From positions 1-64,000 of the forward strand of contig AODO01000054.1 in assembly GCA_000341795.1 (NCBI GenBank): 64,000 nucleotides of DNA, written 5' to 3'. Positions 32,384 through 40,406 of this stretch are shown piece after piece. The translations under genes were made by a program, and so were the position numbers. The stretch is from Rhodococcus triatomae BKS 15-14. GTDB taxonomy: Bacteria > Actinomycetota > Actinomycetes > Mycobacteriales > Mycobacteriaceae. A model generated the notes under the pieces. That model was not told the origin of the DNA. It saw nothing but the letters and a program-made list of their open reading frames with translations, and did no database searches. Numbering within the stretch: the first letter of the stretch is position 1; each line of letters opens with the position of its first letter.

Positions 32384-32389
32384 TATTCT
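32384..32389 (+). promoter_or_regulatory. probable -10 element of the uORF/CNNM operon
   Basis: TATTCT, preceded 17 nt upstream by a poor -35 (GACAAT, 32361-32366), would start transcription near 32396 and leave a leader of about 30 nt before the small ORF at 32426. Confidence 0.4.
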
Positions 32390-32425
32390 GGGACGGGACA
32401 CATCCCTTCATCTCAGAGAGAGTTC

Positions 32426-32506
32426 ATGAGACGCGCCAAGCGCAAACCTCGAAGACCCGTCCCGCCCCGCACTGAGTACCCCCCCTCGGGAGCGTGCCCG
32501 TGCTGA
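32426..32506 (+). CDS. 26-codon upstream ORF overlapping the CNNM gene start
   Basis: An ATG preceded by AGAGAGAG (32415-32422) opens a 26-codon frame that begins MRRAKRKPRRPVPPR, is strongly basic and Pro-rich, and ends in ACPC. Its TGA (32504-32506) lies just inside the next gene, whose GTG start is at 32500, so the two overlap by 7 nt. The ribosome binding site, spacing and overlap suggest a translated leader peptide that couples or controls translation of the membrane protein. It could still be chance, as it has no known homologue that I recognise. Confidence 0.5.
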   Translation: MRRAKRKPRRPVPPRTEYPPSGACPC

Positions 32507-33864
32507 CAATCCTGACCATTCTTCTCGGCGTGCTGGTCGTCCTCCTGATCACCGCCGTGACCGGCTACTTCGTGGCGCAGGAATTCGCCTACATGGCGGT
32601 CGACCGTTCCCGCCTCAAGGCCCGCGCCGAGTCCGGCGATTCGGCCGCCGCCCGCGCCCTCACCGTCACCCGCCGGACCTCGTTCATGCTGTCCGGCGCC
32701 CAGCTCGGCATCACCGTCACCGGTCTGCTCGTCGGCTACGTCGCCGAACCCCTCATCGGTCGCGGCCTCGGCGATCTCCTCGGCGGCGTCGGAATCCCCA
32801 CCGGCGTCGGCATCGCGATCGGCGCCGTCGTCGCGGTCGCGTTCTCGACCGTGGCGCAGATGCTCTTCGGCGAACTGTTCCCGAAGAACCTGGCGATCGC
32901 GCGTCCGGAGCCCGTCGCCCGCTGGCTCGCGTTGTCCACCACGCTGTACCTCAAGGTGTTCGGCTGGTTGATCACGTTGTTCGACGCCTCGTCGAACCTG
33001 CTCCTGCGCGCGTTGCGCATCGAACCGGTGCACGACGTCGAGCACTCGGCGACACCCCGCGACCTCGAACACATCGTGGCCGAGTCGCGCGACGCCGGTG
33101 AACTACCCCGCGAACTGTCGGCCCTGCTCGACCGGATCCTCGAATTCCCCACCCGCACAGCGGAACACGCGATGATTCCGCGTGCACGGGTGGACCTGGT
33201 CCGCGCCGGCGACCCCATCGCAGACGTACTCGCCCAGATGGGTTCCGGGCACACGCGGTACCCCGTGGTCGGCACGTCGAGCGACGACCTGCGCGGCGTC
33301 GTGCACCTGCACGACCTGCTCGGCACGCCGACCGGCACCGCGTCCGACCACGCGAGGAAGGCGGTCGTCGTCCCGACGACGCTGCCGTTGCCGGAGGTGC
33401 TCGCGCAGATCAACGCGGCGAAGGACGAGATGGCCCTCGTCATCGACGAGTACGGCGGGTTCGCCGGGGTCGTCACGATCGAGGACATGGCGGAGGAACT
33501 GGTCGGCGAGATCGCCGACGAGCACGATCCGGACGGTGACGCGGGCACGGCCCGGGAGATCGACGGCGGCTGGCTGATGCCGGGCGACATGCCGGTCGAC
33601 GAGGCGTCGCGCGTCCTCGACCGGGAACTGCCGGAGGACGAGGACTTCGAGACCCTCGCGGGACTGGTGATCGACCGTTTCGGCGGCTTCCCGACGGTCG
33701 GTGACACCGTGGACGTCCCCGTCCCCGGCGATCCGGCGGATCTCGTCGCCGACGAGCCGGGACCGCCCGAGACCCTGCACGTGGAGGTGCGCGGCATCGC
33801 CCGGCGCGTTCCGTCGTCACTGTTCGTGACCATCCGCACCGGAAAGGACGGCGCCGATGAGTAA
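32500..33864 (+). CDS. CNNM/HlyC-type membrane protein with CBS pair (first of three)
   Basis: A 454-aa membrane protein of the DUF21/CNNM family, related to magnesium transporters and HlyC/CorC proteins. The transmembrane DUF21 domain spans about residues 1-185 with four hydrophobic segments, including the motif FGELFPKNLAIARPEPVA. A CBS pair follows (about 205-335; MIPRARVDLVRAGDPIADVL and EMALVIDEYGGFAGVVTIEDMAEELVGEI), then a C-terminal CorC_HlyC domain (about 350-445). GTG 32500 has GGGAG 7 nt upstream; GTG 32494 is too close to that site. It overlaps the small upstream ORF and, at its end, the next paralogue by 8 bp. Confidence 0.87.
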   Translation: MLTILTILLGVLVVLLITAVTGYFVAQEFAYMAVDRSRLKARAESGDSAAARALTVTRRTSFMLSGAQLGITVTGLLVGYVAEPLIGRGLGDLLGGVGIPTGVGIAIGAVVAVAFSTVAQMLFGELFPKNLAIARPEPVARWLALSTTLYLKVFGWLITLFDASSNLLLRALRIEPVHDVEHSATPRDLEHIVAESRDAGELPRELSALLDRILEFPTRTAEHAMIPRARVDLVRAGDPIADVLAQMGSGHTRYPVVGTSSDDLRGVVHLHDLLGTPTGTASDHARKAVVVPTTLPLPEVLAQINAAKDEMALVIDEYGGFAGVVTIEDMAEELVGEIADEHDPDGDAGTAREIDGGWLMPGDMPVDEASRVLDRELPEDEDFETLAGLVIDRFGGFPTVGDTVDVPVPGDPADLVADEPGPPETLHVEVRGIARRVPSSLFVTIRTGKDGADE

Positions 33865-34873
33865 CCCGTGGATCGTCCTCGCCACGACGGTTGCCCTGAT
33901 CGCCGCGAGCGCCTTCTTCGTCGCGGTCGAGTTCGCCTTGATCGCGGCGCGCCGACACCGGCTGGAGGACGCCGCCCCGAACAGCGCATCGGCGCGGGCC
34001 GCGTTGCGCAGCGCGTCGGAGCTGTCGGTGCTGCTCGCGGGATCGCAGTTGGGTATCACCGTCTGCACGCTGGCCCTCGGTGCGATCACGAAACCGGCTG
34101 TGCACCACTGGCTCACGCCGCTGTTCACCGACTGGGGTGCACCCGGCTGGCTGGCCGACGTCGCCGGCTTCGTACTCGCGCTCCTCATCGTCACCTTCCT
34201 GCACCTTGTGGTCGGCGAGATGGCGCCGAAGTCGTGGGCCATCGCGCACCCGGAGCGGTCCGCGACCTTGCTCGCGTTGCCGATGCGCGGGTTCATGTGG
34301 TTGACCCGGCCATTGCTCACCCGGCTGAACCGGATGGCGAACTGGTGCCTGGTGAAGGTCGGGGTCGAGCCCGTCGACCAGGTCGCGTCCGGGCAGGATC
34401 CGCAGGCGCTGCGGCAACTGGTGGAGCATTCGGCGACCGTCGGCACGCTCGACGAGCGCTATCACGGCCATCTCGCCAGCGCTCTCGAACTGGAGTCGCT
34501 GACGGTCGGCGACATCGTTCGACCCAACAGTGATCCGAGCAGTGTCCACCCGGACGACGACGTCGACGCGATTCGCGGTGCCGCCGACCGGTGCGGCCAC
34601 CTGCGGCTGCTGGTGCGCTCGGGCGACGAGACCCTCGGCGTGGTGCACGCCAGGGACGCGTTGTCCGCACCGGCCGGGGCGACGGCTCGCACGCTGATGC
34701 GGGACCTGCTCGCCCTCGACGCGGCGACTCCGGTGTACGAGGCACTGGCGACCATGCGCGAGACCCGCAGCCACATCGCGGTGGTCCGGGATTCCTCCGG
34801 CGGTCTCGTCGGCCTGATCACGCTCGGCGACGTTCTCGCGCGACTGCTCCCCGTGACGGGGACACTGGTGTGA
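33857..34873 (+). CDS. CNNM-type membrane protein with CBS pair, short form (second of three)
   Basis: A 338-aa paralogue of its neighbours. DUF21 transmembrane domain at about 1-190, with FVAVEFALIAARRHRLE, SQLGITVCTLALGAITKPA and VVGEMAPKSWAIAHPER. The CBS region follows (about 210-335; TVGDIVRPNSDPSSVHPDDD and GGLVGLITLGDVLARLL). It stops there and lacks the C-terminal CorC_HlyC domain carried by the other two, so it may act as a heteromeric partner. ATG 33857 lies inside the end of the first gene, which implies translational coupling. Confidence 0.85.
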   Translation: MSNPWIVLATTVALIAASAFFVAVEFALIAARRHRLEDAAPNSASARAALRSASELSVLLAGSQLGITVCTLALGAITKPAVHHWLTPLFTDWGAPGWLADVAGFVLALLIVTFLHLVVGEMAPKSWAIAHPERSATLLALPMRGFMWLTRPLLTRLNRMANWCLVKVGVEPVDQVASGQDPQALRQLVEHSATVGTLDERYHGHLASALELESLTVGDIVRPNSDPSSVHPDDDVDAIRGAADRCGHLRLLVRSGDETLGVVHARDALSAPAGATARTLMRDLLALDAATPVYEALATMRETRSHIAVVRDSSGGLVGLITLGDVLARLLPVTGTLV

Positions 34874-34954
34874 CGACCGGGATTTCGGTGTATCTCCGAT
34901 GAGGTGACAGGACATGGACGACCGAGCACGCCGTGAGCACGTCGGGACCGGGCC

Positions 34955-36232
34955 GTGAACACGGCGACCGTCGTCAACATCGCGCTCGTCGTCGTGTTCG
35001 TGCTGATCGGTGGCGTGTTCGCGGCCACCGAGATCGCCCTGGTGTCCCTCCGCGACAGCCAGATCACGCGGCTGTCGCGGAGCGGGCGCCGGGGCGCGCG
35101 CACCGCGGCGCTGGCCCGCGACCCCAACCGGTTCCTCTCTGCGGTGCAGATCGGGGTGACGGTTGCCGGATTCTTCTCCGCCGCCTACGGCGCGTCGACG
35201 ATCGCACCCGACCTCGCACCGGGGCTGGAGACACTGGGCGTTCCCGAGCACCTGTCGAACGGGCTGGCGCTGGTCGGGACGACGCTCGTCATCGCCTATC
35301 TGTCGTTGGTTCTGGGCGAGCTCGTTCCCAAGCGGATCGCGCTGCAACGCTCGACCGGCGTCGCAGTGGTGGCGGGTCCGCCGCTCGACCGCTTCGCGGC
35401 CCTGATGCGGCCGGTCATCTGGTTGCTGTCGATCTCGACCGATCTGCTCGTCCGGCTGCTCGGAGGCGATCCTGCCAGGAAGGGCGAGGAGGTCTCCCCG
35501 GACGAACTGCGGGAGCTGATCGTCGGCCACGAGCGGATCCCCGTGGAGCAGCGGCGTGTCCTGTCGGAGCTGTTCGACGCCGGGGAGCGTTCGCTCACCG
35601 AGGTCATGCGTCCCCGGACCGAGGTGGACACGCTGGACGCGGCCGCTCGGGTGCGGGACGAACTCACCCGCGCGATCGACCTCGCCCACAGCCGTTTTCC
35701 CGTCGTCGCGGGCAGTTCACTCGACGACGTGCTCGGGTTCGTGCACCTGCGAGACCTTCTCCGGGCCGATCCCGAGGCCCTCGTTGTCGACCTGTGCAGA
35801 CCGCTCGCCCAGTTCCCGGGCAGCAAGGGGGCTCTGGCCGCGCTGGCCGAGATGCGCCGGGACAACACCCAGTTGATCCTCGTCATCGACGAGTACGGCG
35901 GAGCCGCGGGAATCGCGACGTTGGAGGACCTCGTGGAGGAGGTCGTCGGCGAGATCGACGACGAATTCGACCAGGTGTCCCATCCCCGCCGCCTGGTGGA
36001 CGGCCGGTTGCTCGTCGACGACGCCGAGAAGGAGACCGGGGTCCCGATCCCCGAGGGCCCGTACGACACCGTGGCCGGATTCGTGTTGCACCGGCTGCAA
36101 CGGCTCGCCCGTCCCGGAGACGAGGTGACCGTCGGGGACCACGTCCTCACCGTGACCGAGTTGTCCGGTCACCGCATCGCGTGGCTCCGGATCACCCGAT
36201 CAGGAGAGCCCGAGATCCACGGTGACGGCTGA
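34955..36232 (+). CDS. CNNM/HlyC-type membrane protein with CBS pair (third of three)
   Basis: A 425-aa protein with a DUF21 domain (about 1-185; ATEIALVSLRDSQITRLSR, VLGELVPKRIALQRST), CBS pair (about 205-330; EVMRPRTEVDTLDAA, LILVIDEYGGAAGIATLEDL) and CorC_HlyC domain (about 345-420). It is more divergent from the first two than they are from each other in its N-terminal segments. The GTG at 34955 lies 81 nt after the second gene with a weak GGGACCGGG upstream, so coupling is looser. Likely a divalent-cation transport or sensing protein by family; the ion is not readable from sequence. Confidence 0.87.
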   Translation: MNTATVVNIALVVVFVLIGGVFAATEIALVSLRDSQITRLSRSGRRGARTAALARDPNRFLSAVQIGVTVAGFFSAAYGASTIAPDLAPGLETLGVPEHLSNGLALVGTTLVIAYLSLVLGELVPKRIALQRSTGVAVVAGPPLDRFAALMRPVIWLLSISTDLLVRLLGGDPARKGEEVSPDELRELIVGHERIPVEQRRVLSELFDAGERSLTEVMRPRTEVDTLDAAARVRDELTRAIDLAHSRFPVVAGSSLDDVLGFVHLRDLLRADPEALVVDLCRPLAQFPGSKGALAALAEMRRDNTQLILVIDEYGGAAGIATLEDLVEEVVGEIDDEFDQVSHPRRLVDGRLLVDDAEKETGVPIPEGPYDTVAGFVLHRLQRLARPGDEVTVGDHVLTVTELSGHRIAWLRITRSGEPEIHGDG

Positions 36233-36241
36233 CGCCCGGTG

Positions 36242-36589
36242 TCAGTGGACGTGTTCGCGCCAGTCCGCGGGCACGCGGCCACTCGGCCCCGGGGACGGCT
36301 GATCCATCGGACGATGCCGCGGCTCGGCGAGGTCGGGGCCGGTGAATGCCTGCTCGGTCCGGTAGTTCCAGAACCAGTCCTCGCCGGGCTCGAAGCTCTG
36401 CACGATCGGATGTCCGGTCGTGGTGGCATGCGCCGTCGCGTGCTGGGCGGGCGAGGAGTCGCAGCATCCGACGTGCCCGCACGAGGCGCACCGCCTCAGG
36501 TGCACCCACCACCCACCGTCCGCGTCGCAGTCCACGCAGCCCGGACCACTCGGCGGCACCTCCGGTGCGATGCCCTCGATGTCACTCAT
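36242..36589 (-). CDS. UBP-type zinc finger protein
   Basis: A 115-aa protein consisting almost entirely of a UBP-type zinc finger (ZnF-UBP): CVDCDADGG, LRRCASCGHVGCCDSS and HATAHATTTGHPIVQSFEPG supply the Cys and His ligands, followed by WFWNYRTEQAF. In eukaryotes this fold binds ubiquitin C-termini; bacterial members have no settled role and often sit next to redox or signalling genes. The ATG at 36589 overlaps the kinase stop (ATGA), making it the last gene of a three-gene operon. Its zinc ligands could serve as a redox sensor; that is inference. Confidence 0.85.
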   Translation of the reverse strand: MSDIEGIAPEVPPSGPGCVDCDADGGWWVHLRRCASCGHVGCCDSSPAQHATAHATTTGHPIVQSFEPGEDWFWNYRTEQAFTGPDLAEPRHRPMDQPSPGPSGRVPADWREHVH

Positions 36590-38037
36590 TGCGCTCCTCC
36601 CTCGGGCCCGTCCACAGGTAGGCGGACCGTGAATTCGGTGTTCCCCGGACGTGATTCGACGCGGATGTCGCCGCCGTGCCGATCGACGATCCGCCACGAG
36701 ATGTCGAGGCCGAGACCCGTCCCCTCCCCGACCGCCTTGGTGGTGAAGAACGGCTCGAAGATCCGGCTGCGGACGTCCTCGGGGATGCCCGGCCCGGTGT
36801 CTTCGATCACGACCTCCACGACGTCGGAGGCTGCGCGGGTCCGGACGGTCAGTGTTCCGGTCCCGTTCATCGCGCCGACCGCATTGTCGATGAGGTTGGT
36901 CCACACCTGGTTCAGTTCGGCGGCGTGCACCGGGATGCGAGGCAGGGATCGGTCGTAGTCCTTGACGACCTCGATGTGCTTGCCGATCTTGCCGCCGAGC
37001 ATCACGAGGGTGCTGTCCAGCAGCTCGTGCACGTCCGAGTCCTGCACCGGCGCCCGGTCGAGCTGGGAGTACTGCCTGGCGGCGCCGACGAGCGCGGTGA
37101 TCCTGGAGGTCGAGTCGGTGATCTCCCGCATCAGCAGCTCGGTTTCGATGGTGTGCGCGAGCCATCCGACGGCGTTCGCGAGGATCCCTGGATCGACGGT
37201 CGCCGCGACCTTCTCGAGCCACGCGACGTCGAGGCCCGCCTGGACGAAGGTCGGTGCCAGCGTCCATGCACCGTCGATGCCGTGGTCGCCGAGCCAGTCC
37301 CCCAGTTCGTCCTCGCGATCGGATTCCTCCAGCGGACTCAGGGTCGGTGCCGTGCCGACGAGTTCGACCGCTTCCTCCTGGATGTCGACCAGCGTCCGGA
37401 GGACGGCGGGGTCGTAGGCGCCGGATGCGATCAGTCCCAGTTTGTGTCGCATGTGGACGACCCGGTCCCGCAGCTCGGAGGTGGCTCGGACGGCCGCCGC
37501 GGCCGGGTTGTTCAGTTCGTGCGTCAGTCCGGCGGACAGGGAGCCGAGGGCCAGCAGTCGTTCGCGCTGGTCCAGGATCTCGCGCGCGGTGCGATTGCCG
37601 AAGAACAGTCCCTCCAACAGGTGCAGCGCCATCGGGAACCAGTCGGCCATGAGCCGGGCGAAGTCGTCCGCGTCGAGCACGAAGAACGTGGCCCGTTCAG
37701 GCACGGACATCGATCCCGGGTACACCTGCGGTACCCGGTCGCCCATGTAGGCGGTCCACGCGCCCGCGTACGCCCCCCGGTGGCCGGTGCGTGCCGTCTC
37801 CACCTGGTGGCTGCCGGACAGTTTCGTGAGCACGACGATGCCGTCGATCAGCACGTAGAAGCACGTGGCCGGTTCGCCCTCGGCGTAGACCGGGCCGGGT
37901 TCGATCGCCTCGATCCGACCGACCCGGCACAGTTCGGCGATCTGGTCGTCGTCGAGTTTCTCGAAGAGGAACAGCGAACGCAGCAGAGCCGGCGTGCAGT
38001 CGGGCACACCGGGCGCGGCTCGGTCCGGCGTCGTCAT
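36586..38037 (-). CDS. histidine kinase with cyclic-nucleotide-binding-like sensor domain
   Basis: A 483-aa cytoplasmic sensor kinase. Residues about 15-135 form a cyclic-nucleotide-binding (CRP-like) domain (LFEKLDDDQIAELCRVGRIE, CFYVLIDGIVVLTK). The phospho-accepting His is H173 in LSAGLTHELNNPAAAAVR. The ATPase domain has the N box ELNQVWTNLIDNAVGAM, G1 EDTGPGIPEDV and G2 VGEGTGLGLDISWRIVDRHGG. No membrane segment, so it senses something inside the cell. ATG 38037 overlaps the stop of the receiver-flavoprotein gene (ATGA), so the two are coupled and probably form a phosphorelay pair. The CRP-like domain need not bind cAMP. Confidence 0.9.
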   Translation of the reverse strand: MTTPDRAAPGVPDCTPALLRSLFLFEKLDDDQIAELCRVGRIEAIEPGPVYAEGEPATCFYVLIDGIVVLTKLSGSHQVETARTGHRGAYAGAWTAYMGDRVPQVYPGSMSVPERATFFVLDADDFARLMADWFPMALHLLEGLFFGNRTAREILDQRERLLALGSLSAGLTHELNNPAAAAVRATSELRDRVVHMRHKLGLIASGAYDPAVLRTLVDIQEEAVELVGTAPTLSPLEESDREDELGDWLGDHGIDGAWTLAPTFVQAGLDVAWLEKVAATVDPGILANAVGWLAHTIETELLMREITDSTSRITALVGAARQYSQLDRAPVQDSDVHELLDSTLVMLGGKIGKHIEVVKDYDRSLPRIPVHAAELNQVWTNLIDNAVGAMNGTGTLTVRTRAASDVVEVVIEDTGPGIPEDVRSRIFEPFFTTKAVGEGTGLGLDISWRIVDRHGGDIRVESRPGNTEFTVRLPVDGPEGGAQ

Positions 38038-39692
38038 TGGCGGGCCAGGTATCGGTGCACCAGCATCACCGCCATCGCCCCTTCACCCACCGCGGAGGCC
38101 ACCCGCTTCGCCGACTCGGCGCGCACGTCACCCGCCGCGAAGACGCCGGGGACACTGGTCTCCAGGTGCTGAGGCGGGCGGTCGAGGTCCCAGCCCGCCG
38201 GGCGGCGACCGTCCACCAGGAGATCCGGGCCGGACAGCACGTATCCGCTCTCGTCTCGCACGACGACGCCTGCGAGCCAGTCGGTTCGCGGCGCGGCGCC
38301 GATGAACAGGAACAACCACGGCGCGTCCACGGTCTCGCTCCGACCTGTGACGTTGTCCCGCACCGCGATCCGAGACAGGTGGTCGTCACCCGCGACGCCG
38401 GTCACCTCGGAGCACACCCGTACGGAGATGCGCGGATTCCGGCCGATCTGCTGAATCAGGTAGTGCGACATGGATGCGTCGAGCGAGCGGGCTCGCACCA
38501 CGATGGTGACCGAGCGTGCGCTGCGTGCCAGGTACACCGCCGCCTGGCCGGCCGAGTTGGCGCCGCCGACGATGTACACGTCCTCGTCGGCGCACCGTGC
38601 CGCTTCGGTGACCGCGGAACCGTAGTAGACGCCACGGCCGGTGAAGTCGTCGATTCCCGGTACGGGCAACTGCCGATACGACACGCCGGTCGCGAGGATG
38701 ACCGTGTGCGCGTCGAGGGTCGCACCGTCGGCGAACCGGACCGTTCGCGCGGATCCGTTCACCTCCAGCGCCACCACGTCGCGGGTCGTGACGATCTCGG
38801 CTCCGAACTTCGCGGCCTGTCGCCTGGCGCGGTCGGCGAGCTGTCCACCGGACAGTCCGTCCGGGAAGCCGAGGTAGTTCTCGATGCGGGAACTCTGTCC
38901 CGCCTGTCCGCCGGTGGCGGTGCGCTCGATCAGGACGGTGCGCAGACCCTCCGAGGCCCCGTACACGGCGGCGCCGAGCCCGGCCGGACCGCCGCCGATG
39001 ACGACGATGTCGTAGAAGTCGGCGCAGGGTGTGGTGGACAGTCCGACGCGGTCGGCCAGTTCCGAGTCGGTCGGCTCCACCAGGGCATGCCCGTCACTGG
39101 TGACGACCACCGGCAACCGCATCCCGTCGGCACCCGCAGCCTCCAGCAACCGTTGCCCCTCCGGCTCGTCCGCCATGTACCAGCGATACGGACACTGATT
39201 GCGTGCCAAGAACTCCCGCACCTCCGACGACCGCGCGGACCAACGATGCCCGACGACCCTGATCTCGGTGATGGGCCGCTCACCCGAAGCCGCCCACGCC
39301 TCGAGCATCGCGTCGATGACGGGATACAGCTTCTCCTCCGGCGGGTCCCACGGTTTGAGGAGGTAGTGGTCGAGGTCGACGACGTTGATGGCATCGATTG
39401 CGGCGTCCGTGTCCGCGTACGCAGTGAGCAGCACGCGTTTCGCGGCCGGATGCAGGTCCATCGCCTCTTCGAGGAACTCGATGCCACTCATGCCGGGCAT
39501 GCGGTGGTCGGCGAGGAGCACCGCCACCGGGTCGCCGCGCAGCTTCATGTCCTTGAGGGCGTCGAGCGCGTCGGCACCGGACTGTGCGCGCACGATCCGG
39601 CAGGTCTCCCCGTAGCGGCGACGCAGGTCCCGCACGATGGCACGGGAGACGTTCGGATCGTCGTCGACACTGAGGATTGCGGGCAGGGCCAT
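38034..39692 (-). CDS. receiver domain fused to glutaredoxin-like and thioredoxin-reductase-like flavoprotein
   Basis: A 552-aa three-part fusion. Residues 1-140 are a response-regulator receiver (LSVDDDPNVSRAI; phospho-acceptor D62 in LLADHRMPGMSG; VLLTAY; LLKPW). About 150-215 is a thioredoxin/glutaredoxin-like segment (HRWSARSSEVREFLARNQCP ... LPVVVTSDG). About 225-552 is a thioredoxin-reductase-like domain (YDIVVIGGGPAGLGAAVYG; VYIVGGANSAGQAAVYLARS; ETSVPGVFAAGDVR). The CxxC redox pair of true thioredoxin reductases is absent: GVYYGSAVTEA stands where it would be. ATG 39692 has GGGAGAG upstream. First gene of the operon. A phosphorylation-controlled flavoprotein output is likely; its substrate is unknown. 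Confidence 0.9.
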   Translation of the reverse strand: MALPAILSVDDDPNVSRAIVRDLRRRYGETCRIVRAQSGADALDALKDMKLRGDPVAVLLADHRMPGMSGIEFLEEAMDLHPAAKRVLLTAYADTDAAIDAINVVDLDHYLLKPWDPPEEKLYPVIDAMLEAWAASGERPITEIRVVGHRWSARSSEVREFLARNQCPYRWYMADEPEGQRLLEAAGADGMRLPVVVTSDGHALVEPTDSELADRVGLSTTPCADFYDIVVIGGGPAGLGAAVYGASEGLRTVLIERTATGGQAGQSSRIENYLGFPDGLSGGQLADRARRQAAKFGAEIVTTRDVVALEVNGSARTVRFADGATLDAHTVILATGVSYRQLPVPGIDDFTGRGVYYGSAVTEAARCADEDVYIVGGANSAGQAAVYLARSARSVTIVVRARSLDASMSHYLIQQIGRNPRISVRVCSEVTGVAGDDHLSRIAVRDNVTGRSETVDAPWLFLFIGAAPRTDWLAGVVVRDESGYVLSGPDLLVDGRRPAGWDLDRPPQHLETSVPGVFAAGDVRAESAKRVASAVGEGAMAVMLVHRYLARQ

Positions 39693-39794
39693 CGCTCTCC
39701 CATCCGGGACCGGGTAACCACTCGACATCGAGTATCGCAACGTTTGCCACGTCGCGCGCCCCGTCCTCGTGGCGCGTGCCGGGAGAGCCGACGG

Positions 39795-40094
39795 TCAGTC
39801 GACCGACCCGCCGGGCGGTGGAATCACGCACATCGGTGGCAGCGGCACCTCGGCCTCCTCGCAGCGGTCCTGCCGGCGGTCGAGTTGCTGTTGCCGTTGC
39901 TCGTCGCGCCGTTCCTGGGCGTCCCGGTCGCGGTCCCGGTCCCGGTCGTCGTCCGACCGATCGTCGAGCGCGGCCACCGGTACGGCCGTATCCGGCGACA
40001 ACGGCGAGGGCGCGGCAGGCGATGTGAGCCCGAATGCCGGGACGGCGAGGGTGCCGGCGGCGAGGATCCCGGCGAATGTTGCGGTCAACGTCAT
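39795..40094 (-). CDS. small secreted protein with Asp/Arg repeat
   Basis: A 99-aa predicted exported protein: MTLTATFAGILAAGTLAVPAF is a signal peptide with probable cleavage near residue 20. The mature part contains an alternating charged stretch (DDDRDRDRDRDAQERRDEQR), two cysteines (DRCEEAEVPLPPMC) and a Pro-rich end. The alternating charges could form a single-helix rod or bind ions. ATG 40094 has GGAAGG about 8 nt upstream. It lies upstream of the receiver-flavoprotein operon on the same strand (gap 102 nt). I recognise no family. Confidence 0.65.
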   Translation of the reverse strand: MTLTATFAGILAAGTLAVPAFGLTSPAAPSPLSPDTAVPVAALDDRSDDDRDRDRDRDAQERRDEQRQQQLDRRQDRCEEAEVPLPPMCVIPPPGGSVD

Positions 40095-40406
40095 GATCGT
40101 GCCTTCCTTCCGATCCGGAAGGGCCGCTCGCGGCACGCAGACGGCCACGGACGACCTCGCGAGGATGTCGCCCGGCCCTCCGGCAGGCCTCGGATACGGG
40201 GCCCGACGGGAGGAACCCGCTGTCCGTCCTCGGTCCTCGCTGGATCGGCACCCGAAGCGTCGTCGTTCTCGGCATCCGCACGACCCGGCACCAGGTGAAA
40301 CGCGTCACATTCCTCGGTATTCCCGGAGCCGCGCCACCCGTCCGCGGCGCGGTGGCTCATCCAGCCGATGGAAGCGCGCACTGTAACGGCTGTTACATTT
40401 CGTCGA
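40095..40406. other. 312-bp divergent intergenic region
   Basis: It separates the secreted Asp/Arg protein gene from the ChrB-like gene. The only structure I see is the 16-bp inverted repeat at 40382-40397 next to the ChrB-like start. Open frames crossing the region have no ribosome binding site and look like shadows. Confidence 0.5.
40382..40397. promoter_or_regulatory. inverted repeat TGTAAC-N4-GTTACA overlapping promoter of chrB-like gene
   Basis: Perfect 6-bp arms (40382-40387 and 40392-40397) flank GGCT. TACATT (40394-40399), a candidate -10, overlaps the right arm and lies 7 nt before the GTG at 40407, so a protein bound here would block a leaderless promoter. The likely binder is the ChrB-like product itself. 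Confidence 0.6.

Noticed and set aside
39868-39960. Short GC-rich direct repeats (CGGTCCCGGTC type) suggestive of a repeat array
   Set aside because: They are the codons of the Asp-Arg alternation in the secreted protein, not a separate element or CRISPR.
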